Below, piece by piece: positions 51,462-60,517 of a stretch of DNA of 64,000 bases. Below the pieces are notes generated by a model. It had not been told where the DNA came from. It saw only the letters and a program-made list of their open reading frames with translations, and made no database searches. Source of the DNA: Woeseiaceae bacterium (GTDB lineage: Bacteria > Pseudomonadota > Gammaproteobacteria > Steroidobacterales > Woeseiaceae); assembly GCA_021773035.1 (NCBI GenBank), contig JAJFKU010000066.1, positions 91,409 through 155,408 of the forward strand. The letters run 5' to 3'. The translations under genes were made by a program, and so were the position numbers. How positions within the stretch are numbered: the stretch's first letter is position 1; every line of letters starts with the position of its first letter.

Positions 51462-52406
51462 ATGATTTCAAGAGCCAATTGGCCGAATATTGCCAGCGTA
51501 GACGGCGACAGCGCCATCGACGCCGTGAACAGGTTTTTACCGCCCCCGGTAAGCCTGCTGCTTGTCGTTCTCATCGGCTGGCAACTGGCGCGTCTTGTCT
51601 GGATGCTGGTGCCCGGGACGACGGCCGGTGTTCCCGTGCCGCTGCCGGCATCGATGTCCGCCACGGAATCGAGCAGCAGTTCCTCGACCAATGTCAACAC
51701 TATCGCAGACGCCCATATTTTCGGCGTTGCAGACGCCGAATCAGCCCTTCCCGACCCGGTACTGCAGGCCGACGACGATCTTGTCGATACGCGTCGGGTC
51801 GACCTGACGCTGAACGGTACGGTCGCCTCCGAAATACCCAACTACTCGGTGGCCATCATTTCCGACGGCGGTCAGGACCAGCAGGTCTATACGATCGGCG
51901 ACGCCGTCGACTCCGACGCAACCTTGCATGCGGTATACCCCGATCGGGTCGTTCTCAACGAAAAAGGCGTGCTGACAAACCTGAAGCTGCCCAGTGAATT
52001 CAAGGATGCCGCAGTCGCAAGCGTCAATCGAACAACGACTATGACTCGCCAGGCAAACCCGATCGGCAGCAGTACGAACAGTATTCAGTCGGTCGTCACG
52101 CAAAACCTGAACAAACTGACGGACGTCATCCGCCCCACACCTTACCGAGTGCAGGGAGAACAAGTGGGCTTTCGCGTTTACCCGGGACGGGACCGGCGGC
52201 AGTTTGCCGCGCTCGGTCTGCGACCGGGCGACGTTATTAAAGACATTGACGGACAGGCACTTTCTGATGTCAGCCGGGCAATGCAGATTTTTCAATCACT
52301 CGGTACCGCAGAGCAAGTGACGGTCACCATTGAACGCAACGGGCAATCGGAGACCCTGACTTTGAAAACCAGCCAACTCGATCTGAATGGCGAAGCAACG
52401 AAATGA
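51462..52406 (+). CDS. gspC: Type II secretion system inner-membrane protein GspC
   Basis: 314-aa bitopic protein linking the inner-membrane platform to the GspD secretin. One transmembrane helix (about residues 28-50, PVSLLLVVLIGWQLARLVWM) is followed by a Ser-rich linker, the homology region (ADAHIFGVADAESALPDPVL, LTLNGTVASEIPNYSVAIIS, YTIGDAVDSDATLHAVYPDR) and a C-terminal PDZ domain (FRVYPGRDRRQFAALGLRPG, DVIKDIDGQALSDVSRAM). I choose ATG 51462; a TTG 6 nt upstream is also possible. Neither has a good ribosome site. It overlaps gspD by 4 nt. Confidence 0.93.
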   Translation: MISRANWPNIASVDGDSAIDAVNRFLPPPVSLLLVVLIGWQLARLVWMLVPGTTAGVPVPLPASMSATESSSSSSTNVNTIADAHIFGVADAESALPDPVLQADDDLVDTRRVDLTLNGTVASEIPNYSVAIISDGGQDQQVYTIGDAVDSDATLHAVYPDRVVLNEKGVLTNLKLPSEFKDAAVASVNRTTTMTRQANPIGSSTNSIQSVVTQNLNKLTDVIRPTPYRVQGEQVGFRVYPGRDRRQFAALGLRPGDVIKDIDGQALSDVSRAMQIFQSLGTAEQVTVTIERNGQSETLTLKTSQLDLNGEATK

Positions 52407-54352
52407 TCCAGGCCATGGACAAGTACGGTTTTGTGCGCCTGACGCTGCTCGCCTTGATCACGTTACCTATTGCATCGACATCCCTCGGGCAGGAACAGGG
52501 AATCACCCTTAACTGGAAAGACGCCGATATCCGTACCGTCGTCGAAGCCGTCAGTGAAGCCACCGGCAAGAACTTCATTCTCGATCCGCGCATCACCGGC
52601 AAGGTCAATCTGCTGTCGTCGGAGCCCATGTCGAAGGATGCTTTTTACGAGGCGTTTTTGTCGATCCTGCAGGTCCACGGTTACGTCGCCGTCGAAAGCG
52701 GTAATCTGACCAAGATTCTCCCCGACGCAACGGCGCGGCAGTTTCCAACGGCCTTCGGTACCGATAATGCAGCGGGGCCGGATGACATGGCCACGCAGGT
52801 TGTGCAGGTTCACAATGTCGGTGCGACACAGCTGGTGCCGATACTGCGTCCGCTGATTCCGCAGTACGGGCACCTGGTCGCGCACTCCGGTTCCAATATG
52901 TTGATCATTTCCGATCGCGCGGCAAATCTGGCGCGCATGGTCACCATCATTCGCCGCATCGATATGGCCAGCGATGAAGATATCGAAGTGGTGTCGCTGC
53001 AAAACGCATCGGCGACGGAAATCGTTCGCATCATGACCGCACTAACACAGACACAACGTGCCGACGGTGCGCCGGTTACCACCAGCCTGGTCGCGGACGC
53101 CCGCACCAACAGCGTTCTGATCGGCGGCGATAAATCTGATCGGCTGCGATTGCGCACACTCATTGCGCACCTCGACACACCGCTGGAAGAAGGCGGTGCC
53201 AGTCAGGTTCGTTACCTGCGCTACGCCGATGCCGAAGAACTCGCCACCAAGCTGCAGACGCACTTCACCAACCAGGCGACTGCAGTCGGCCAGACCGCAG
53301 CCGGGCCCACGGGTGCAGACGGCGTCAGTATCTGGGCGGATACGCAAACCAACGCCATTGTCGTTACCGCACCACCAAAGATGGCGCGCGAATTAATGCA
53401 AATCGTCGACAGACTGGATATCCGACGCGCACAGGTCCTGGTTGAAGCCATTATCGTGGAAGTCATTGCCGATGAAGACAATCGGCTCGGCGTCTCCTGG
53501 CTTATCGGAGAGGACAGCGGTAATACGCCCATCGCATTGACGGATTTTGCGGATTTACCGGGCGTCGTCGACCTGGCCACCGCTGCCGGTGGCGGCACCG
53601 CCGACCCAAGCGGCCTTGTCCGAAGCGGTGTCACGGTCGGTCTGGGACGTATCTCGGATTCAGGCGTCAGCTTCGCTGCAATACTTAGCGCCCTCGAGGG
53701 CGATGCCAACACCAATATCATCTCAACGCCGACGATTGTGACAACCGACAACGAGGAAGCGACGCTAAACGTCGGCCAGGAAGTTCCGTTCGTAACCGGG
53801 TCGTTCACCAACACCGGCGGTACCGGCGGTTCGGTCAACCCATTTCAGACGATCAATCGCCAACAGATCGGTGTGAAGCTGTCGATCACGCCGCAGATCA
53901 GCGAAGGCAACTCAATGGTCCTCGATATCTCGCAGGAAATATCGAGTATCGCGCAATCGGCCGGGGACGCGGTCGACCTGATCACGAATCAGCGCATCGT
54001 CGAGACGACGGTGATTGTTGACGACGGAGAAATCCTGGTACTCGGCGGTTTGATCGAGGATACGCTGCTCGAAGGCGACCAATCCGTTCCGATCCTCGGC
54101 AAGATACCGCTGCTCGGCGCACTCTTTCGCTCCCGAACGACCAAGAAAACGAAAACCAACCTGATGATTTTCATTCGCGCCGAGATCATGCGCGACAGCG
54201 CCGAAACGGCTTTCCAGACCAACGCGAAATACAACCTGATCCGGGATATACAAAAACAGCAGGGAGACGACAGCATACAGTTGATGCCGGGACGCAAGCG
54301 GCCGATCATACCTGCGCTGGAAGAAAAGCCAGAGGACAATGGAAGCGAATAG
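52403..54352 (+). CDS. gspD: Type II secretion system secretin GspD
   Basis: 649-aa outer-membrane secretin. Signal peptide to about residue 29 (ITLPIASTSLGQ), then N0 (ITLNWKDADIRTVVEAVSEA), N1-N3 domains (VQVHNVGATQLVPILRPLIP, VVSLQNASATEIVRIMTALT, VRYLRYADAEELATKLQTHF) and the secretin core (VEAIIVEVIADEDNRLGVSW, ILSALEGDANTNIISTPTIV, GQEVPFVTGSF, VLGGLIEDTLLEGDQSVPIL, LGALFRSRTTKKTKTNLMIF). The S-domain that binds a pilotin may be short here. ATG 52403 overlaps gspC; a second ATG at 52415 (MDKYGF) is a plausible alternative. Confidence 0.96.
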   Translation: MIQAMDKYGFVRLTLLALITLPIASTSLGQEQGITLNWKDADIRTVVEAVSEATGKNFILDPRITGKVNLLSSEPMSKDAFYEAFLSILQVHGYVAVESGNLTKILPDATARQFPTAFGTDNAAGPDDMATQVVQVHNVGATQLVPILRPLIPQYGHLVAHSGSNMLIISDRAANLARMVTIIRRIDMASDEDIEVVSLQNASATEIVRIMTALTQTQRADGAPVTTSLVADARTNSVLIGGDKSDRLRLRTLIAHLDTPLEEGGASQVRYLRYADAEELATKLQTHFTNQATAVGQTAAGPTGADGVSIWADTQTNAIVVTAPPKMARELMQIVDRLDIRRAQVLVEAIIVEVIADEDNRLGVSWLIGEDSGNTPIALTDFADLPGVVDLATAAGGGTADPSGLVRSGVTVGLGRISDSGVSFAAILSALEGDANTNIISTPTIVTTDNEEATLNVGQEVPFVTGSFTNTGGTGGSVNPFQTINRQQIGVKLSITPQISEGNSMVLDISQEISSIAQSAGDAVDLITNQRIVETTVIVDDGEILVLGGLIEDTLLEGDQSVPILGKIPLLGALFRSRTTKKTKTNLMIFIRAEIMRDSAETAFQTNAKYNLIRDIQKQQGDDSIQLMPGRKRPIIPALEEKPEDNGSE

Positions 54353-55853
54353 CGAAATCGTCACTGCGACGAAAGAAGAGGGCGCAGTCGAGACGGCACG
54401 CCGTGGCCTGCCCTTTTCGTTCGCCAAGCGTCACGGCGTAATCATCCGCGAGCTTGGCAGTGCCGGTGGTGACGCCGTCTATCGTAGCGGCGTATCGCCG
54501 TTAAGCCTTGCCGAAGCCCGTCGATTTGCGGGCGTTCCGCTAAAACTCTCGCGGGTTTCCGCTGAGGTTTTCGACACCCTGTTGCAGGAATCCTACGAGC
54601 AGGACAGGACGAATGCAGCGCAGATGGTCGACGGCCTCGACGAAGATTTCGATCTCAGTCAGGTTGCACAGGAGCTGGAACCTTCCGATCTGTTAGAGAG
54701 CGACGACGATGCGCCGATCATTCGCTTTATCAATGCCGTCCTGACCGAGGCGATCAAGGAAAATGCCTCCGACGTTCATATCGAAACCTACGAAAACCGC
54801 CTCAGCGTACGGTTTCGAATCGACGGTGTGATGCGCGAGGTGCTGCAGACGCGCCGCGCACTCGCGCCGCTGGTCGTATCGCGAATAAAGGTCATGTCCC
54901 GGCTGGATATCGCTGAAAAACGGCTACCGCAGGATGGCCGTATTTCGCTGAAGATCGCGGGCCGGGCTGTGGACGTACGAGTATCAACATTACCTTCCGG
55001 ACATGGCGAAAGAGTCGTGCTGCGCCTTCTCGATAAACAGGCGGGGCGCCTCGATCTGAGATCACTCGGCATGGATGACACGTCCATGCGGACCATGGAC
55101 GAACTCATTCACAAACCGCACGGCATCATTCTCGTTACCGGCCCTACCGGGTCCGGTAAGACGACAACCTTGTATGCCGCGCTCGAACGCATCAATGACA
55201 ACAGTCGTAACATCATGACGGTCGAAGACCCGATCGAGTACCTCATCGACGGTATCGGCCAGACGCAGGTCAACACGAAAGTTGAAATGACCTTCGCGCG
55301 TGGCTTACGCGCGATTCTCCGGCAGGACCCGGACGTCGTCATGGTCGGCGAAATCCGCGACCTCGAAACCGCGGAGATCGCCGTACAGGCCAGCCTGACC
55401 GGCCACCTGGTCCTGTCGACGTTGCACACGAATACCGCCAGCGGTGCAGTAACCCGGCTGCGTGACATGGGTGTCGCGCCCTATCTGTTGTCCTCCAGCC
55501 TTCTTGGCGTACTGGCACAGCGGCTGGTTCGGGTACTCGACGATGCGACAAAAATTCCGTACACGGCATCTGACTACGAGTGCGAAGTACTGGGCGTCGA
55601 CCCGGGCAAGCCACCCACACTGTACAAGGCCGGCAGCGGTGGTAACCGCGGATTCGTCGGCCGTACCGGCATCTACGAACTGATCACTGTAGACGACGCC
55701 ATGCGCGAGATGATCCACGACGGCGTCAGCGAACAGGAACTCGAACGGCACGCACGCGAAAGCAGCCTGAGCATCCGCGCCGACGGTCGCCGCCTCGTAA
55801 TGCTGGGTCGCACGACGCTGGATGAGGTTCTGCGCGTCACTCGCGAAGACTAG
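54339..55853 (+). CDS. gspE: Type II secretion system ATPase GspE
   Basis: 504-aa cytoplasmic ATPase driving pseudopilus assembly. The N-terminal domain (LPFSFAKRHGVIIREL) binds GspL. The core has APIIRFINAVLTEAIKENAS, Walker A GPTGSGKTTTLYAAL, Asp box VEDPIEYLIDGIGQTQV, Walker B LRQDPDVVMVGEIRDLETAE and His box LTGHLVLSTLHTNTA. The tetracysteine zinc motif that normally follows the RLC position is missing: the region reads RLVRVLDDATKIPYTASDYE with a single cysteine (YECEVLG). It overlaps the end of gspD by 14 nt and precedes gspF by 9 nt. Confidence 0.96.
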   Translation: MEANSEIVTATKEEGAVETARRGLPFSFAKRHGVIIRELGSAGGDAVYRSGVSPLSLAEARRFAGVPLKLSRVSAEVFDTLLQESYEQDRTNAAQMVDGLDEDFDLSQVAQELEPSDLLESDDDAPIIRFINAVLTEAIKENASDVHIETYENRLSVRFRIDGVMREVLQTRRALAPLVVSRIKVMSRLDIAEKRLPQDGRISLKIAGRAVDVRVSTLPSGHGERVVLRLLDKQAGRLDLRSLGMDDTSMRTMDELIHKPHGIILVTGPTGSGKTTTLYAALERINDNSRNIMTVEDPIEYLIDGIGQTQVNTKVEMTFARGLRAILRQDPDVVMVGEIRDLETAEIAVQASLTGHLVLSTLHTNTASGAVTRLRDMGVAPYLLSSSLLGVLAQRLVRVLDDATKIPYTASDYECEVLGVDPGKPPTLYKAGSGGNRGFVGRTGIYELITVDDAMREMIHDGVSEQELERHARESSLSIRADGRRLVMLGRTTLDEVLRVTRED

Positions 55854-55862
55854 GCCTGGCAG

Positions 55863-57077
55863 ATGGGAGCGTTTGAATACGTCGCGATGGATCAGGCCGG
55901 CAAGCAGAAGAAAGGTCTGCTTGAAGGCGATACGCCGAAACACGTACGACAACTATTGCGTGACCGGCAGTTGTTACCGGTCAGCGTCACAGAAGTCGCG
56001 CAGCGCGAGGCCCGCCGGCAAAGCAGTTTTTCACTGCGCAAAGGAATCTCGTCCGCGGAACTGGCCCTGGTAACGCGGCAGCTCGCGTCTCTCGCGCAGT
56101 CCGGTATGCCACTTGAGGAATCCTTGCTCGCGGTATCGCAGCAAAACGACAATCCGCGTACCAAGAGTATTCTGCTGGGTGTGCGCGCGAAGGTCATGGA
56201 GGGCTACACGCTGGCTGACGGACTTAGCGATTTCCCGCAGGCCTTTCCCGAGCTGTACCGCTCGACGGTCGCCGCAGGAGAACAATCAGGTCATCTGGAC
56301 GTCGTCCTCGAAAGACTGGCCGAGTACACCGAATCACGTCAGGAACTGCGGCAAAATATCACCAACGCGATGGTCTACCCGATAGCGCTTATCGCCATGG
56401 CCATCGCCATCATCAGCTTCATGCTGGCAACGGTTGTACCAAAAATCGTCGGCGTATTCGAAAGCACGTCCGGTGAGCTACCGGGACTGACCGTCGGCTT
56501 GATAGCCGCCAGCGACTTCCTTCGCGACCACTGGTTTCTTTTGATTCTCGGCATAGCGGCGACCGGCTATGGGCTATGGTGGATACTGCAACGACCGGGG
56601 CCGCGCAGCAGCTATCACCGCTTCCTGCTCGGCATGCCCGTTTTCGGCCGCCTGACGCGGGGTATCAATACGGCGCGTTTCACACAGACGCTGAGCATAT
56701 TGGCTGGCAGCGGTGTACCCATCCTGGAGGCACTGAAGATAGCCGCCGCGGTCATTGAGAACATCCCCATGCGGGACGCGGTCACGGAGGCCACCATACG
56801 GGTTCGAGAAGGTGCCTCCATCAGCCAGTCCCTGGCCGTCAGTAAGCTGTTTCCTCCCATGATGATTCACCTGATTTCGAGCGGTGAGGCCGGCGGCAAA
56901 CTGGAGGAAATGCTCGGCCGTGCTGCGGCCGGACAAGAGCGCGAAGTCAATGGCCTTATTGCCGCATTACTTGGTATATTGCAGCCGTTGGTGATCGTGC
57001 TGATGGGCGGTATCGTGCTGACGATTGTTCTGGCAATCCTGTTACCCATTTTCGAGATCAACAACTTGATTCGATAG
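55863..57077 (+). CDS. gspF: Type II secretion system inner-membrane platform protein GspF
   Basis: 404-aa polytopic protein that links the GspE ATPase to the pseudopilus. Two cytoplasmic T2SF domains (LALVTRQLASLAQSGMPLEE ... LPEHFPELYRS-like FPQAFPELYRSTVAAGEQSG; and TARFTQTLSILAGSGVPILE ... LFPPMMIHLISSGEAGGKLE) alternate with three membrane helices (YPIALIAMAIAIISFMLATV, FLLILGIAATGYGLWWIL, LQPLVIVLMGGIVLTIVLAI). The N-terminus MGAFEYVAMDQAGKQKKGLL is typical. No gspG or other pseudopilin gene follows; the block ends here. Confidence 0.96.
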   Translation: MGAFEYVAMDQAGKQKKGLLEGDTPKHVRQLLRDRQLLPVSVTEVAQREARRQSSFSLRKGISSAELALVTRQLASLAQSGMPLEESLLAVSQQNDNPRTKSILLGVRAKVMEGYTLADGLSDFPQAFPELYRSTVAAGEQSGHLDVVLERLAEYTESRQELRQNITNAMVYPIALIAMAIAIISFMLATVVPKIVGVFESTSGELPGLTVGLIAASDFLRDHWFLLILGIAATGYGLWWILQRPGPRSSYHRFLLGMPVFGRLTRGINTARFTQTLSILAGSGVPILEALKIAAAVIENIPMRDAVTEATIRVREGASISQSLAVSKLFPPMMIHLISSGEAGGKLEEMLGRAAAGQEREVNGLIAALLGILQPLVIVLMGGIVLTIVLAILLPIFEINNLIR

Positions 57078-57085
57078 ATATCTTT

Positions 57086-57114
57086 GATTTGATTTGATTT
57101 GATTTGATTTGATT
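57086..57114. repeat. GATTT pentanucleotide microsatellite
   Basis: Five perfect head-to-tail copies of GATTT (57086-57110) plus GATT, between the gspF stop and the GAGG ribosome site of the next gene (ATG 57125). A 5-bp unit upstream of a ribosome site is a classic target of slipped-strand copy-number change, which would alter promoter or leader spacing. Confidence 0.95.
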
Positions 57115-57124
57115 GAGGTGCGTA

Positions 57125-57385
57125 ATGATCGGCGATAATAACGAACCCGATGGCGATATCGAAGAGCCGGAAGTTTCCAATGATGAGGTACTCGAGGAAG
57201 ATAATGTCGGGGACCTGTCGGTAGAAATAAACGTTGAGGAACTGGTTGCCAAAGTCGAATCGGCTGATGCTGAAGACGTCGCAAACAAAGCAGCCGTTCG
57301 CAAAAGGCTCGAGGAAATTCGCGAACAGAAGGACAGCGAACTCGACAGCACTTTCAACATCAACCTTGATGACGACGATATTTAG
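57125..57385 (+). CDS. Small acidic protein of unknown function
   Basis: 86-aa, very acidic protein: MIGDNNEPDGDIEEPEVSND, then an alternating acidic/hydrophobic middle and a basic helix AAVRKRLEEIREQKDSELDS, ending FNINLDDDDI. The RKRLEExRE helix plus acidic tail resembles a group of small gammaproteobacterial proteins of unknown function (PA3496-like), but the match is weak. GAGG lies 6 nt upstream of ATG 57125, directly after the GATTT repeat. It is the last gene in the gsp run and could be co-transcribed with gspF. Confidence 0.75.
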   Translation: MIGDNNEPDGDIEEPEVSNDEVLEEDNVGDLSVEINVEELVAKVESADAEDVANKAAVRKRLEEIREQKDSELDSTFNINLDDDDI

Positions 57386-57401
57386 TCGAGACCAGTTGTG
57401 T

Positions 57402-57423
57402 AAAAGGGGGCAGAGCCCTTTTT
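57402..57423. terminator. Hairpin terminator, second copy of the REP-like core
   Basis: AAAAGGG / CCCTTTT stem (7 bp) with loop GGCAGAG and a T5 tail, between the convergent stops of the acidic-protein gene (57385) and dnaE2 (57431). Its core AAAAGGGGGCAGAGCCC differs by one base from the element at 37842-37858. Likely a bidirectional terminator derived from a dispersed repeat. Confidence 0.75.
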
Positions 57424-57430
57424 GTTACGG

Positions 57431-60400
57431 CTAGCGAAAATCGCGAGAATGCACGTTTAAGTCGCCGAGCATCTTCGTGTGATCGAGCAGGCGATGCGCG
57501 ATCACATGAATAACTTTCCCCTCAATTTGCAACTCCCCGGCAATACCGAGCAAGCGGGCATTTAATAGCACCGACCGGTACTGTTCGGCCACTCGCTTCC
57601 AGACAATCGCATTGATCTGCCCGGTCTCGTCTTCCAGCGTTACAAATGTAACGCCACTCGCGGTTCCGGGCCGTTGTTTGGTAACGACTACGCCGGCCAC
57701 GTGAATATGCTGACCATTTTTCATATCCGGCAAGCGCTCTGCGACCACACAATGAAAATGATCCAGACTGCGCCGCAACAAGCACATCGGATGCCGCGCA
57801 AGCGTCAAACCGGTGCTTTGATAATCCGCAACGATATTCTGCTCCTCGGTCGGTTTTTTCAGCATCGGTGTTGCTTCGTAACGCTCCATGGATTCGAATA
57901 ACGGCAACGGCTTCTCCGCACCAGCCACGGCCCAACGCGCACGATGCCGGTCACCCGAGAGCGCGTGCAACGCTCCCGAGGTAGCCAACACACCCAACTC
58001 CCGCCGATCGAGACGCGCTCTTTCCAGCAGGCTTTGCACTTTCTGGTACCGACCCTGTTGACGTTCGGCGACGACTCTTTGGCCTGCATCCTCGGACAAG
58101 CCCTTCACCATTCGTAAACCGAGACGCAACACGGCAGCGGCGTCATCCCCGGTTTCGAGCGTGCAGTCCCAGCTGCTCTCGTTGATATCCACTGCCCGGA
58201 CCTCAACACCATGGCGCCGCAGGTCCTGTACCAGCTGCGAGGGCGAATAAAAGCCCATCGGCTGACTGTTTAACAACGCGCAGGTAAATGCCGCAGGTGT
58301 ATGGCACTTCAACCAGCAAGACACATAAACAAGCAAGGCGAAACTGGCGGAATGCGACTCGGGAAACCCGTAGTCTCCGAAGCCTTCGATCTGGCGGAAA
58401 ATCTGTCGCGCAAAACCTTCTTCGTAGCCGCGTTCACGCATACCGTCGATCAGTTTTTTCTCAAACGGGCCGAGACCACCCTTTCGTTTCCACGCGGCCA
58501 TTGCACGCCGCAACTGGTCCGCTTCACCGGGCGTAAAGCCGGCCGCAACAACGGCGAGTTGCATCACCTGTTCCTGAAAAATAGGCACACCAAGCGTACG
58601 TTTCAGCACACCTTTGACCGCCTCGCTGGGATAGTCGACTTCCTCCTCGCCATTTCGACGCCGCAGAAAGGGGTGCACCATGTCACCCTGGATCGGTCCC
58701 GGGCGAACGATCGCGACTTCGATAACAAGATCGTAGAAATTGCGTGGCTTGAGCCGCGGCAACATCGACATCTGTGCACGCGACTCGATCTGGAACACGC
58801 CCATCGTGTCGGCGTCGCAGATCATGTCGTAGACCAACGGGTCTTCCGCAGGCACGGTCGCCAGCGTGTAGTCCTGACCATCGAAGTCGCGGATCAAATC
58901 GAAGCTGCGGCGAATGGCCGTCAACATGCCCAGGCTCAGCACGTCGACTTTCAGCAGACCCATTTCCTCCAGGTCGTCTTTCTCCCACTGGATCACTGTG
59001 CGGTCAGGCATCGTTGCGTTTTCGACCGGGACGAGTTCGTGCAGCGGCGCATCCGAAATCACGAAACCACCGACGTGCTGCGAGAGGTGCCGTGGAAAAC
59101 CCAGCAGCTCGCGTACCAGGTACATTAAACGGCGAACGACCGGACTATCGGGATTGAGTCCCGCTTCCAGAATGCGGCTGTCATCGATCTTGTGGCCATC
59201 CCACCACTGCATCGACCGCGACAGGCGGCTAAGCTGCAGTTCGCTCAAACCCAGCACTTTGCCAATATCACGCAGGGCACTGCGCGGTCGATAAGTGATG
59301 ACGGTAGCAGCCAGTGCCGCGCGCTCACGGCCATACTTGGCGTAGATGTACTGGATTACTTCCTCGCGGCGTTCGTGTTCGAAATCGACGTCGATATCGG
59401 GCGGCTCGTTGCGTTCTTTCGAGATGAAGCGCTCGACCAGCAACTCCATGCGCCCGGGATCGACCTCGGTGATACCCAAACAAAAACACACGGCCGAGTT
59501 CGCGGCTGAACCGCGGCCCTGGCAGAGGATGTGCTGCGAGCGAGCAAAGGCGACGATGTCCTGTACTGTGAGGAAGTAGGATTCGTATTCAAGCTCAGCG
59601 ATGAGCTTTAGCTCGTGCTCCACGAGATTCCGTACTTTCTTCGGCACCGCTCCCGGCCAGCGCCGCCGTATCCCCTCCTCTGTGAGCTGCCTGAGATAGC
59701 TGCCGGCCGTCTCGCCTTTCGGCACCAACTCGTCGGGATAGTCGTAATGCAGCTCGTCCAGCGAAAATTTAACCCTGTTGGCAATGCGCAGCGATTCCAG
59801 CAGCAAATCCTCTGGGTAAACGCGCTGCAATACCGGCAGGGATCGCAAATGCCGCTCACCGTTGGCGTACAAGGCAAAACCGGCCTTGTCGATCGTCGTG
59901 CCGACACGAATTGCCGTCACGGCGTCTTGCAAAATACGGCGTGCGCGAATGTGCATGTGCACGTCACCGCTGGCGGCCAGGGGTAGCTGTAAACGTCGGC
60001 CTTCCTCCCGCAGCCGGGCAAGTTGCTCCCTTTGCCGCCCGTCGGCCAGCAACTCAACCGCAATCCAGAGGCGGTCGCGAAAGCATTCGCAGATCCAGTG
60101 ATCTTCGGCGGAGAGTGCGAGGTGCTTATCCGGCACCCACAACACGAGGCAGTCAGGCAGACCGTTACCGAACTCGGCCTGCGTCAGTTCATAGTTGCCC
60201 TTCTCCGCGGCACGACGTGCCGTGGAAATGAGCTGGCAAAGCATACTGTAACCGTTGAGATTCTGTGCCAGCGCGACGAGTTTCAGGCCGCTTTGCAGAC
60301 GCAGCTCGGAACCTGCGATGAGTTTTAGTCCGTGCTGTTTGGCCGCCGCATGCGCCCGCACGATGCCCGACATCGAACATTCGTCGGTGATGGCGAGTGC

Positions 60401-60517
60401 GTCGTAGCCGAGCTCTGCCGCCGTCCCGACCAGCTCTTCGGGGTGAGACGCACCGCGCAGGAACGTGAAGTTGCTGAGTGCGTGTAACTCGGCATAGCGA
60501 TTAGCCGAAGAGGCCAT
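57431..60517 (-). CDS. dnaE2: Error-prone DNA polymerase DnaE2 (ImuC)
   Basis: 1028-aa C-family polymerase that, with ImuA and ImuB, carries out SOS translesion synthesis. PHP domain starts YAELHALSNFTFLRGASHPE; the polymerase core has the catalytic aspartates in NEPPDIDVDFEHERREEVIQ, palm blocks GRGSAANSAVCFCLGITEVD and VRPGPIQGDMVHPFLRRRNG, and a C-terminal OB domain (VAGVVVTKQRPGTASGVTFV). The length is typical of DnaE2 (about 1030-1080), shorter than DnaE1. ATG 60517 gives the family N-terminus MASSANRYAELH; the open frame upstream is inside imuB, which it overlaps by 17 nt. Confidence 0.96.
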   Translation of the reverse strand: MASSANRYAELHALSNFTFLRGASHPEELVGTAAELGYDALAITDECSMSGIVRAHAAAKQHGLKLIAGSELRLQSGLKLVALAQNLNGYSMLCQLISTARRAAEKGNYELTQAEFGNGLPDCLVLWVPDKHLALSAEDHWICECFRDRLWIAVELLADGRQREQLARLREEGRRLQLPLAASGDVHMHIRARRILQDAVTAIRVGTTIDKAGFALYANGERHLRSLPVLQRVYPEDLLLESLRIANRVKFSLDELHYDYPDELVPKGETAGSYLRQLTEEGIRRRWPGAVPKKVRNLVEHELKLIAELEYESYFLTVQDIVAFARSQHILCQGRGSAANSAVCFCLGITEVDPGRMELLVERFISKERNEPPDIDVDFEHERREEVIQYIYAKYGRERAALAATVITYRPRSALRDIGKVLGLSELQLSRLSRSMQWWDGHKIDDSRILEAGLNPDSPVVRRLMYLVRELLGFPRHLSQHVGGFVISDAPLHELVPVENATMPDRTVIQWEKDDLEEMGLLKVDVLSLGMLTAIRRSFDLIRDFDGQDYTLATVPAEDPLVYDMICDADTMGVFQIESRAQMSMLPRLKPRNFYDLVIEVAIVRPGPIQGDMVHPFLRRRNGEEEVDYPSEAVKGVLKRTLGVPIFQEQVMQLAVVAAGFTPGEADQLRRAMAAWKRKGGLGPFEKKLIDGMRERGYEEGFARQIFRQIEGFGDYGFPESHSASFALLVYVSCWLKCHTPAAFTCALLNSQPMGFYSPSQLVQDLRRHGVEVRAVDINESSWDCTLETGDDAAAVLRLGLRMVKGLSEDAGQRVVAERQQGRYQKVQSLLERARLDRRELGVLATSGALHALSGDRHRARWAVAGAEKPLPLFESMERYEATPMLKKPTEEQNIVADYQSTGLTLARHPMCLLRRSLDHFHCVVAERLPDMKNGQHIHVAGVVVTKQRPGTASGVTFVTLEDETGQINAIVWKRVAEQYRSVLLNARLLGIAGELQIEGKVIHVIAHRLLDHTKMLGDLNVHSRDFR

